This document shows, one piece after another, positions 11,537 to 18,788 of a DNA stretch of 50,136 nt. This stretch comes from Synechococcus sp. CCY 0621 (GTDB lineage Bacteria > Cyanobacteriota > Cyanobacteriia > PCC-6307 > Cyanobiaceae), in NCBI RefSeq assembly GCF_019038465.1, contig NZ_JAFKRH010000034.1, positions 1 through 50,136 on the forward strand. The letters are read 5' to 3'. A program made the translations under genes and the position numbers. Position 1 is the stretch's first letter. Each line of letters opens with the position of its first letter. The notes beneath the pieces were generated by a model, which had not been told where the DNA came from, made no database searches, and was given only the letters and a program-made list of their open reading frames with translations.

Positions 11537-12313
11537 TCAGGTTGGCGACGACAGCTGCGGAGACGACTGCTCCCAGGGGAAGCTGGGCAGGCGGTGCAAC
11601 GCCTCCCGCTGGGCATCGCTCCAGGTCTCGACCATGGCGGCCAGTTCCGGCGCCTCCGCCCCCAAGGTCAGCCGATGGGCCAGCGCCAGCGCATCGGCGG
11701 GAAGGATGGCCAGCTCGAACGGAGGTCCCACCGTGAGATTGGAGCGCTGGGTGAGCACCTCCGAGATCAGGCAGAGGCGGGCGGCATCCTCCAAGGAGAG
11801 GTTGGTGTGGCCGACGTTATCGAGGGGAGGTTTGCCATATTTCGTTTCGCCGATCTGCAGGTAGGGCGTTTCGCGGGTGGCCATGATGGCGTTGCCCTGG
11901 GGATAAACCAGATACAGACCGTGGGCCTCCCCGGCGATCTGGCCGCCCAGGATGAAGGAGGCCCCCCCACTGGCTCCCGCCTGCTGCAAGGCAGCGGCAT
12001 TCTCCTGCTGCACCGCCACGCTCACCCGGCCGATGTAGGCGGCCGCCTCAAACAGATAATCACAGGAGCGCAGATCCCTGGCCCCGGCGACGAAGGCCTC
12101 GGCCGGCCGGTCAAGATCCCGGCGGATCCAGCTGATCACGGCCTGGGTGGTGGCCAGATTTCCCGCCGCCAGGAGCACGAACAGCCGATCCGACGACGGC
12201 TGAAACACATGCATCTTGCTGTAGCTGGAGATGTAGTCAACTCCAGCATTCGTGCGGGAATCAGAGACCATCACCAGACCCTTCTCCAGCCAGTAGCCGA
12301 TGCAATATGTCAC
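11537..12313 (-). CDS. Anbu-type proteasome-like peptidase
   Basis: This is an Ntn-hydrolase related to the 20S proteasome beta subunit. The protein opens Thr-Tyr-Cys-Ile-Gly and continues GLVMVSDSRTNAGVDYIS, the pattern of the bacterial Anbu family, in which Thr directly after the initiator Met is the nucleophile. The correct start is therefore the GTG at 12313, immediately before the Thr codon ACA, not the ATG five codons upstream, which would bury the nucleophile. The 258-aa length fits the family. The usual Anbu partners (ATP-grasp, alpha-E, transglutaminase) are not in this window; the neighbours are glutaminase and a LysM protein. A TAGCCT element lies 27 bases upstream. Confidence 0.92.
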   Translation of the reverse strand: MTYCIGYWLEKGLVMVSDSRTNAGVDYISSYSKMHVFQPSSDRLFVLLAAGNLATTQAVISWIRRDLDRPAEAFVAGARDLRSCDYLFEAAAYIGRVSVAVQQENAAALQQAGASGGASFILGGQIAGEAHGLYLVYPQGNAIMATRETPYLQIGETKYGKPPLDNVGHTNLSLEDAARLCLISEVLTQRSNLTVGPPFELAILPADALALAHRLTLGAEAPELAAMVETWSDAQREALHRLPSFPWEQSSPQLSSPT

Positions 12314-12341
12314 CGTGAAAGGCAGCAAATTTGGCGCATGA

Positions 12342-12347
12342 AGGCTA
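12342..12347 (-). promoter_or_regulatory. Putative -10 element (TAGCCT) of the Anbu-type peptidase
   Basis: On the - strand TAGCCT lies 27 bases upstream of the GTG at 12313. It fits the TAnnnT form seen before several other genes here. No clear -35 hexamer is at the usual spacing. Confidence 0.3.
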
Positions 12348-12419
12348 GCTCATTGCCACAATCAAAGACCCCGAAAGTGATCAAGATCACCCCCACAGGC
12401 GCCACCGCTGCTCAGGCCC

Positions 12420-13319
12420 TCAAGGGGCGGAAGGGGGCGGAACGGCCGGGGCGGTGGGATCGCTCACGTTGGCGCAGAGATCCAGGACGATCTGTTGGGC
12501 CACCGAACGGCTCTCGGGAACGGTCCAGGGATCCCATGCCCCATTGATCAGCCAGGCCTGGCGCAGGCTGCCGCAATGCACCGCCACGGCCGTCGCCTGC
12601 GCCCGGATCGGCCCGACCTCCGCCTGGTTGGGCTGCACCAGGCTGACCCGCACACCACCGGGGTGGAGCTTCCAGCCGCCCCAGTCGACGAGGGTGTTGC
12701 CATAGAACCTCCAGCGCACCGCCTCCCCCGGTTGTGGCGGCAGGGGCGAGGGGGGGGCAGTGGGCGTCGGGGCCTTCACGACAGGCGGACTGGCCGGCGC
12801 CGGGGGCTTGGTCGTGGCCGGGGGCTTGGCGGCAACCGTGGCCGTGGCCGTGGGTTTGGCTGCAGGCTTGGCGGTGGCGGTTGCCGTCGGCTTGGCCTTG
12901 GCCACAGGGGGCGCCGCAGGCAGCTTCAGCCAGGCGCCGACCTTCAACTGGTCGGGCTTCACCCCGGGATTGACCTTCTGTAGCTCCGCCACGGTGGTGC
13001 GGTGGCGGGACGCCAGGACAGCCAACGTGTCACCCGTACGCACCTGCACAAGGCCCTTCGATGGCGGCAGTTTCAGTGACTGGCCGATCTGCAGCTCCTC
13101 TGGCCGGGTGATCGTGTTCAGCCGCATCAAGTCCTGCACACTCACGCCATAGCGGGCAGCCAGGGCCTCGAGCGTGTCCCCCTGAACAACCTTCACGCTG
13201 CGCACAGGAGGCGCCGCCTGGGCGAAGGCGTCGGAGCTGGGGCCGATCCCGGCAAAAGAGAGAACAAGGGCTGCCAGAAACCCCTTCGTTACCGCTCCTG
13301 TTCGACTCACGCTCCCCAT
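12420..13319 (-). CDS. Exported protein with two LysM domains
   Basis: ATG 13319 (MGSVSRTGAVTKG...) gives a signal peptide cleaved after AFAQ (about residue 34); an upstream in-frame ATG would add 27 residues with no signal character. Two LysM repeats follow, about residues 42-85 and 91-133, each with the GDTL...LA start and the IGQSLKLP / VGAWLKLP ending. They should bind peptidoglycan glycan chains. A low-complexity Pro/Ala/Lys/Thr linker (about 134-205) leads to a C-terminal region with WRFYGNTLVDWGGWKLHPGGVR and two cysteines. Total 299 aa. It probably acts in the periplasm or at the wall; no catalytic site is seen. Confidence 0.88.
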   Translation of the reverse strand: MGSVSRTGAVTKGFLAALVLSFAGIGPSSDAFAQAAPPVRSVKVVQGDTLEALAARYGVSVQDLMRLNTITRPEELQIGQSLKLPPSKGLVQVRTGDTLAVLASRHRTTVAELQKVNPGVKPDQLKVGAWLKLPAAPPVAKAKPTATATAKPAAKPTATATVAAKPPATTKPPAPASPPVVKAPTPTAPPSPLPPQPGEAVRWRFYGNTLVDWGGWKLHPGGVRVSLVQPNQAEVGPIRAQATAVAVHCGSLRQAWLINGAWDPWTVPESRSVAQQIVLDLCANVSDPTAPAVPPPSAP

Positions 13320-13401
13320 CGCATTCTGCACAACGAAACTACCAGAGGGACTTGCCTTACAGAAAAGACAATCAGCCAACAAGCGGCCAGAATTGATCAT
13401 C

Positions 13402-13432
13402 GATGTGTTACATCAAGACGTTACAACGTTGT
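13402..13432. promoter_or_regulatory. Palindromes and GTTACA repeats upstream of the LysM gene
   Basis: A short inverted repeat, GATGT-n3-ACATC (13402-13414), is followed by the perfect 10-bp palindrome ACAACGTTGT (13423-13432). GTTACA occurs twice in direct orientation, at 13407 and 13420. The block sits between the stop of the gene at 13434 and the LysM start, where that gene's promoter should be. GTTACA resembles the half-site of the cyanobacterial RpaB/HLR1 element, but the repeat spacing is longer than the known element. Confidence 0.35.
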
Positions 13433-13433
13433 G

Positions 13434-13865
13434 TCATAACGAAGGCGCCAACGAGCGGCATCTCTGCAGCAACCCTGTGGCTTCCGTCTCCCTAGGAAGA
13501 TCAGGACGTCCTGCCGATGACACCGCCAGGGTGGCCCTCTTCCGGGGGCGCTGTCCGGAGCTTCCGCGCTCATGGGAGGCCAGGCGATCAATCAGGGCGG
13601 CCAGCGCCAGTGCCCCATCGATCACCACCAGCACGGCCCAGACGCACAGCAGCAGCGCCTCGGCCTGGGCCGTCCGGATCGGGGGCGCCGAGGGGGCGAC
13701 GGGCTCCGCGGCGGCAGCGGCGACCGGCTCTGCCGCCTGCTGCAGCGGCTGGAACAGCAGGGCGGTGGGCGGCTCGGTGGGCAGAGGCCAGGGCTGGCGC
13801 GATGGGGGCCGGCTCCTGCTCCTGGCCTGCTGCTCCCGCAACCGTTCGGCAAGCGTCGGCAACAT
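13434..13865 (-). CDS. Single-TM hypothetical protein (143 aa)
   Basis: ATG 13865 is preceded by a good ribosome site, GGAGAG, 6 bases upstream, which decides the start over an in-frame ATG 19 codons earlier. The N-terminal 70 residues are Arg/Pro/Ala-rich and probably disordered. One strong hydrophobic helix follows (LLLCVWAVLVVIDGALALAA), and the cytosolic tail is basic. No known domain. It lies 111 bases downstream of the RND operon on the same strand and could be its last gene, though the gap and its own ribosome site allow independent expression. Confidence 0.65.
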   Translation of the reverse strand: MLPTLAERLREQQARSRSRPPSRQPWPLPTEPPTALLFQPLQQAAEPVAAAAAEPVAPSAPPIRTAQAEALLLCVWAVLVVIDGALALAALIDRLASHERGSSGQRPRKRATLAVSSAGRPDLPRETEATGLLQRCRSLAPSL

Positions 13866-13871
13866 GGCGAT

Positions 13872-13877
13872 CTCTCC
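13872..13877 (-). promoter_or_regulatory. Ribosome binding site deciding the start at 13865
   Basis: On the - strand GGAGAG stands 6 bases before the ATG. The longer in-frame start has no comparable site. Confidence 0.6.
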
Positions 13878-13976
13878 ACAACCCCTTTGGACGATCCTCA
13901 CGGCCTGGCCCAGCGACCGCAATGCCGCAGCCAGGCCGGCCCATGATTCGTTACACGGGCGCAGTCAGGGTGGCTC

Positions 13977-16900
13977 CTAGCCGGGGGGGTTGTCCCGGGC
14001 GACGGCCAGATCGGTCGACTCGGTTTCGGACTCGCCGAACCAGCGGTCCTCCAGGGCCTTCACCACCACATAGAAGGGGGGCACCACCCCAAGCGACAGC
14101 ACCGTGGCCACCAGCAGGCCGCCGAAGATCACGGTCCCCAGGGACTGCTGGCTGTTGGCCCCCGCCGTGGTGGCCACCACCAGGGGCAGGAAGCCGGCCA
14201 GGGCGGCGATGGCCGTCATCAGGATCGGCCGCAGCCGCGATTCGGCCGAGGCGATGGCGGCCTCGGCGGCCGTCATGCCCTCCTTCATGTGCTGCTCGGC
14301 CACTTCCACGATCAGGATGCCGTTCTTGGCCGCCAGGCCGATCAAGGTCACCAGGCCCACCTGGGCGTAGATGTTGAGATCGATCGAGCGCAGGGCCAGG
14401 AACGCCAGGGCGCCGAGCATGGCCAGGGGCACGGTCATCAGGATGATCACCGGCGTCACATAGCTCTCGTACTGGGCCGAGAGCACCAGATAGACCACCA
14501 GGATCCCAAGGCCGAACACCAGCACGCTGGCATTGCCCGCCGAAAGTTGCAGGGCGGCGAGGCCTGTGAAGGCATAGCCGATGTTGTTGAAGTCTTGGGC
14601 ACGGAACAGGTCCTGGATCAGCGTCAGGGCCTGGCCGGAACTCTTGCCAACCGCCTCCGCCCCCTGGATCAGGATCGTGCGGTAGAGGTTGAAGTGGCTG
14701 ACCACCGGCGGCGCGCTGGTGAGTTCCGCCGTGGCAAACTCCGACACCTGGACCAGCTTGTCGTCCTTGCTGCGCACGTAGTAACTGAGCACATCGTCCA
14801 GGGAACTGCGGTTGCCCGCCGCGGCCTGCACGTAGATGTTCCTGACCTGGCCACTCTCATAGGTGAGGCCGGAGTAGTTGCTGCCCGCCAGCACGGCGAT
14901 GGTCTGCATCGCCTGCTGGAAGTCGACGTTGAGGGCCCCGAGGATCGAGCGGTCGATCTTCAGCCCGAAGGCCGGGGCGCTGGGAATGAACTGGGTGTAG
15001 AGGGTGGAGAAGCCGCCGCTGGCCGTTCCCGCCTGGATCAGTTGCTTGGCCTGATCATTGAGCTGGTTGAAGGTGTAGGCCCCATTGCTGAGGTCGTTGA
15101 ACTGGAAATAGAAGCCGCCCTGGGCGGAGAAGCCCGGGATCGCCGGCGGCTGGGCGGCGACCGCCATGCCGGAGCTGATCTGGCTGAGCTTGGCGTTGAG
15201 CCGGTTGATGATCGCCGGCGCCTTCTGGGCGACGCTGCTGCGCTCCTCCAGCGGCTTGAAGCCGAAGAAGAACACCCCCTGATCAGGACTGGCGCCGTTG
15301 AAGCCGTAACCACTCACCACCGACCCGGCGATGATCTCCGGCTCGGCATTGAGCACCTTGGCTACCTCCAGGCCGGTGCCCTGGGTCTGGCTGAGGGAGG
15401 CACCGTTCTGGAGCTGAAAGATGCCCATGCCATAGCCCTGGTCTTCCTCCGGAATGAAGGCGGAGGGGAGGGCGCTGAAGGCGAACAAGGTGAGGGCGAT
15501 GCCGCCACCCAGGCCCACCAGGATCCAGCGGCGCCGGGCGATCAGGGCCCCCACCATCGTGGCGTAGCCCCGCTCCAGACGGGAGAAGAAGGCGTTGAAG
15601 CGGTTGAAGATCCAGACCAGATTGGCGCCGGCGAGCACCCCGACGACCACACCGAGCACGTAGGTGAGGTTGCCGAAGGAGGCGGCGCTGAAACGGCCGA
15701 AGGCCAGTCCCACCACCACACCACCGATGATGCCCACCAGCCGTCCCGGGGGCGCCGACTTCTGGCTCCTGAGCAGCAGGGCCGAGAGCATGGGGGAGAA
15801 GGTGAGCGCATTGAAGGCGGAGATCGCAATCGAAAAGGCAATCGTGAGGGCGAACTGTTTGTAGATGATGCCAATGCCGCCGGGGTAAAAGGCCACGGGC
15901 ACGAACACCGCCATCAACACCAGGGCGGTGGCCACCAGGGCGCCAAACAATTCCCCCATGCACTCCATCGCGGCCTGGCGGGGACGCATCCCCTTTTCCA
16001 GGTTCTTCTCCACCGCCTCGATCACCACGATGGCGTCATCCACCACCAGGCCCGTGGCCAGCACCAGGCCCAGCAGGGTGAGCTGGTTGATCGAGAAGCC
16101 GAAGATCTTCACGAAGGCGAAGGTGCCGATCAGGGAGATCGGAATCGCCAGGCTGGGCACCACCGTGGCCCGCCAATCCTGCAGAAACAGGAACAGGATC
16201 AGCAGCACCAGCACGATGGCCAGGCCGAGGGCATCCACCACCCCCTCCACGGCCGATTCGATGAACTGGCCGATGTTGTAGATCTCGAACACCTTGACCC
16301 CCGGAGGGACGGTCTGGGTGAACTGGTTCATCACCGCCACCACCTGGTTTGAGACATCGAGGGCATTGCTCTCGGGGGTCTGGAAGACGGCCACCGTGAT
16401 CGAGGGGTGGCCTTCGATGCTGACGGCCTGCTGGGCGTAGGTGTTGGTGCCGTAGGTGGCTTCGCCCACATCCTTGAGCCGCAGCAGGTTGCCGGCGGGC
16501 GTGCGGCCGACGATCAGATTGTTGAGTTCCTCAACCGACACCAGGTTGCCGTTGTTCTCCACCAGGATCGGGTAAGCAAACTTCTGGTTTCCCCCCGCCG
16601 GCGCTCCCCCCACAAGGCCGCCGATCGCCACCGTGTTCTGGCTGCTCACCGCATTCACCACCTGGTCGGCGGTGAGGTTGTTGGCGGTCAGCTTGTTGGC
16701 ATCGACGAACAACCAGAAGGCCGGATTGCTGCCACCGAGCAGGTTGACGGTGGCCACGCCGGGCACCCTCTCCAGCTGAAAATAAAGGTTCTGATAGATC
16801 AGACCATTGAGATAGGAGGCATCGAACTGACCTTCCGTCGACGTGACCTGATAGGCCAGCAGGATCGACGGGGTGCTCTGCATCACCGAAACGCCGGTGG

Positions 16901-17276
16901 CCTGCACCTGCTGGGGCAACTGGGGCATCGCCAGGGAGACGCGGTTCTGAACGTTCACCTGGTCGATGTTGATATCAGTCCCTTCGTTGAAGAACACCTG
17001 AATCGTGCTCGTCCCAGACATGTTGCTGGTCGAGGAGATGTAATTGGCCCCGGGAACCCCGTTGATCTGCTGCTCGATGGGATTGGTCACCGCCTGCTCG
17101 GTGACCAGGGAATTGGCACCTCCGTAGTTGGAGGTCACCTGGATCAGGGGTGGGGCAATGTTCGGGAGGTTCTCGATCGACAGCGTGGGGATGGCAATCA
17201 GGCCCACCAGCACGATCAGGATGCTGCAGACGGTGGTCAGAACCGGCCGCTTGATGAAGTTATCGGAGAACGACAT
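13977..17276 (-). CDS. RND efflux permease, HAE1 type (pump A)
   Basis: This 1099-aa proton-driven inner-membrane pump subunit is of the AcrB family. It shows the N-terminal [17 protein letters not shown] helix, the TM4 proton-relay pair in VVDDAIVVIE, the TM10 lysine in [13 protein letters not shown] and the TM11 Arg in [13 protein letters not shown], so the proton pathway looks complete. Two periplasmic porter halves flank the helices. Unusually, the cytosolic loop between TM6 and TM7 (about residues 508-562) carries two additional hydrophobic segments. It starts 6 bases after its adaptor gene and needs an outer-membrane TolC-type partner that is not in the window. The substrate is unknown. 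Confidence 0.97.
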   Translation of the reverse strand: MSFSDNFIKRPVLTTVCSILIVLVGLIAIPTLSIENLPNIAPPLIQVTSNYGGANSLVTEQAVTNPIEQQINGVPGANYISSTSNMSGTSTIQVFFNEGTDINIDQVNVQNRVSLAMPQLPQQVQATGVSVMQSTPSILLAYQVTSTEGQFDASYLNGLIYQNLYFQLERVPGVATVNLLGGSNPAFWLFVDANKLTANNLTADQVVNAVSSQNTVAIGGLVGGAPAGGNQKFAYPILVENNGNLVSVEELNNLIVGRTPAGNLLRLKDVGEATYGTNTYAQQAVSIEGHPSITVAVFQTPESNALDVSNQVVAVMNQFTQTVPPGVKVFEIYNIGQFIESAVEGVVDALGLAIVLVLLILFLFLQDWRATVVPSLAIPISLIGTFAFVKIFGFSINQLTLLGLVLATGLVVDDAIVVIEAVEKNLEKGMRPRQAAMECMGELFGALVATALVLMAVFVPVAFYPGGIGIIYKQFALTIAFSIAISAFNALTFSPMLSALLLRSQKSAPPGRLVGIIGGVVVGLAFGRFSAASFGNLTYVLGVVVGVLAGANLVWIFNRFNAFFSRLERGYATMVGALIARRRWILVGLGGGIALTLFAFSALPSAFIPEEDQGYGMGIFQLQNGASLSQTQGTGLEVAKVLNAEPEIIAGSVVSGYGFNGASPDQGVFFFGFKPLEERSSVAQKAPAIINRLNAKLSQISSGMAVAAQPPAIPGFSAQGGFYFQFNDLSNGAYTFNQLNDQAKQLIQAGTASGGFSTLYTQFIPSAPAFGLKIDRSILGALNVDFQQAMQTIAVLAGSNYSGLTYESGQVRNIYVQAAAGNRSSLDDVLSYYVRSKDDKLVQVSEFATAELTSAPPVVSHFNLYRTILIQGAEAVGKSSGQALTLIQDLFRAQDFNNIGYAFTGLAALQLSAGNASVLVFGLGILVVYLVLSAQYESYVTPVIILMTVPLAMLGALAFLALRSIDLNIYAQVGLVTLIGLAAKNGILIVEVAEQHMKEGMTAAEAAIASAESRLRPILMTAIAALAGFLPLVVATTAGANSQQSLGTVIFGGLLVATVLSLGVVPPFYVVVKALEDRWFGESETESTDLAVARDNPPG

Positions 17277-17282
17277 CTGGGC

Positions 17283-18428
17283 TCAGCTCGCCGCCGGAGC
17301 CGTCGCCCGCCGCACCGGCATGCCGGAGCGCAGCAGGGCCGTGTTACTCACCACCACCTCATCCCCCTTGGCCAGGCCGGACAGCACCGGATAGGCATTG
17401 TTCTGTAACTTGCCGAGCGTCACCGCCGTCTGCACCACCACCGGCGTCGTGCCGGGAAGTTTCTCCAGCTGCTTTTTCTGGGCGGGCAACAGCTGATCGG
17501 AGGCCTTGATCTGGGGCAGGATTGTGGCGAGGGGCAGCACCTTGTAAACGAACGGTTGCTGGGCCTGCATCATCACCGCCTCCACCGGCACCGCCAGCTG
17601 GTCACTGGTGCCGGTGATGATGCGGTTGCGCACGTACTGGCCGGTTTTCAGGATCCCGGTGAGATTCGGAAACACCGCTTTCACCAGCACCGTATTCGGC
17701 TGGGTGGAGGAACCCTGCTGGCTGGCGGTGGCGAAGTAGGGGGAGACGAACACCACCTGGCCCACGCCCTTCACCGGAGGATTGCTCTGGCTCTCCACCT
17801 GAACCGGCTGGCCGATCTTCACCTGGCTGGACTGGGTGGCGGGCACATCCATCAGGGTCCAGAGGGAGCTGTTATTGACGATTCCGGTGATCGCCTGGCC
17901 CTGGCGCACGTAATCGCCAAGCTTGACCGAGTCGAGGTTGCCGATTTCGCCGTCGATGGGGGCGGTGACGAACTTGTAGCCCAGGGTGGCGGCGCTGGAG
18001 CGGGCCTGGTCGCGGCTCTGGATCGCCTGGGTGATGTAGGCATCCCGATCTTTGGTCGACACCGCGCCCTGCTCGTTGAGGAAGACGTAGCGCTCGGCAT
18101 TGACGCGATCCTTGATCGCCTCGGCCCGGTCGGAATCGAGGGTGGCCGATTCCTGCACGTTGTCGAGCACGAGGATGGGCTGGCCCGCCTTCACCCGCTG
18201 GCCCTCCCTGGCCAGGATGCGCACCACCCGACCATCGGACTGGGGCCGCATCACCACGTTGGAAGTGGACTCAATGACGCTGATCGTCTCGATGCTCGGG
18301 GCGAAGCGGAACTCCCCCACCGTCACCGTCTGCACCACCAGGGGCTGTCGGGCCTCGGGCTTAGGGGCGCCGCAGGCTGCCAACAGCAGCGCCAGAGGAA
18401 GGAGGGGGGGAAAGGCCTGCCAGCGCAC
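17283..18428 (-). CDS. RND periplasmic adaptor lipoprotein (pump A)
   Basis: This is a membrane-fusion protein linking an RND permease to the outer-membrane channel. It has 381 aa, a GTG start at 18428 and a short signal with lipobox LLAAC (Cys19). The order is a barrel-sandwich/lipoyl half (GRVVRILAREGQRVKAGQPIL), an alpha-helical hairpin, the second lipoyl half with APIDGEIGNLDSVKLGDYVRQG, then a beta barrel and a membrane-proximal domain ending with KGDEVVVSNTALLRSG. It follows the small gene at 18504-18788 by 75 bases and precedes its permease by 6. Confidence 0.95.
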   Translation of the reverse strand: MRWQAFPPLLPLALLLAACGAPKPEARQPLVVQTVTVGEFRFAPSIETISVIESTSNVVMRPQSDGRVVRILAREGQRVKAGQPILVLDNVQESATLDSDRAEAIKDRVNAERYVFLNEQGAVSTKDRDAYITQAIQSRDQARSSAATLGYKFVTAPIDGEIGNLDSVKLGDYVRQGQAITGIVNNSSLWTLMDVPATQSSQVKIGQPVQVESQSNPPVKGVGQVVFVSPYFATASQQGSSTQPNTVLVKAVFPNLTGILKTGQYVRNRIITGTSDQLAVPVEAVMMQAQQPFVYKVLPLATILPQIKASDQLLPAQKKQLEKLPGTTPVVVQTAVTLGKLQNNAYPVLSGLAKGDEVVVSNTALLRSGMPVRRATAPAAS

Positions 18429-18503
18429 CGAACCGGTTCATACCTCTGCAAGGTACCGGAAAAGCCCCTTTCGCCCCACTGGTCCGGAGCGGCTTGCGGC
18501 CCC

Positions 18504-18788
18504 TCAGGCGTGGGGGCCAGGCCCGCCCCGGCGACTGTGGCGCCGGTGGTACTCGGGCTCCGGGTTGGACTCCTGCAACTGGCGCACCGCCTCCACCGCC
18601 ATGCCGGCCACCACCCCGAACCCTCCGAGCACCACCGTGCTCCAGAACAGGGCCTCGGGGGTGATCCTCAGGGGGGTGTTCCCGACGATGGCCCGCAGGA
18701 ACTGGGCGATCGCCAACCCCACCAGCCCCGTGATCAGTCCTGCACAGAGCACCCGCCGGCCACTCAGTGGTGGGCAGGGGGCCGGCAT
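18504..18788 (-). CDS. Two-TM membrane protein (94 aa) coupled to RND permease B
   Basis: The ATG at 18788-18786 overlaps the permease B stop (ATGA), which implies translational coupling. There are two hydrophobic helices, about residues 13-33 and 47-68, joined by a short loop (NTPLRITPEALFW). The C-terminal 25 residues are His/Arg/Pro-rich (EYHRRHSRRGGPGPH). I know no family for it. Its position between two RND modules and the coupling suggest a small accessory subunit of the pump, comparable in concept to E. coli AcrZ but unrelated in sequence; that role is inference only. Confidence 0.7.
   Translation of the reverse strand: MPAPCPPLSGRRVLCAGLITGLVGLAIAQFLRAIVGNTPLRITPEALFWSTVVLGGFGVVAGMAVEAVRQLQESNPEPEYHRRHSRRGGPGPHA

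Noticed and set aside
10787..12547. 586-codon open frame on the + strand
   Set aside because: Antisense to glutaminase and the Anbu-type peptidase, both clearly real.
14289..16352. 687-codon open frame on the + strand
   Set aside because: Antisense to RND permease A, with the same shadow composition.
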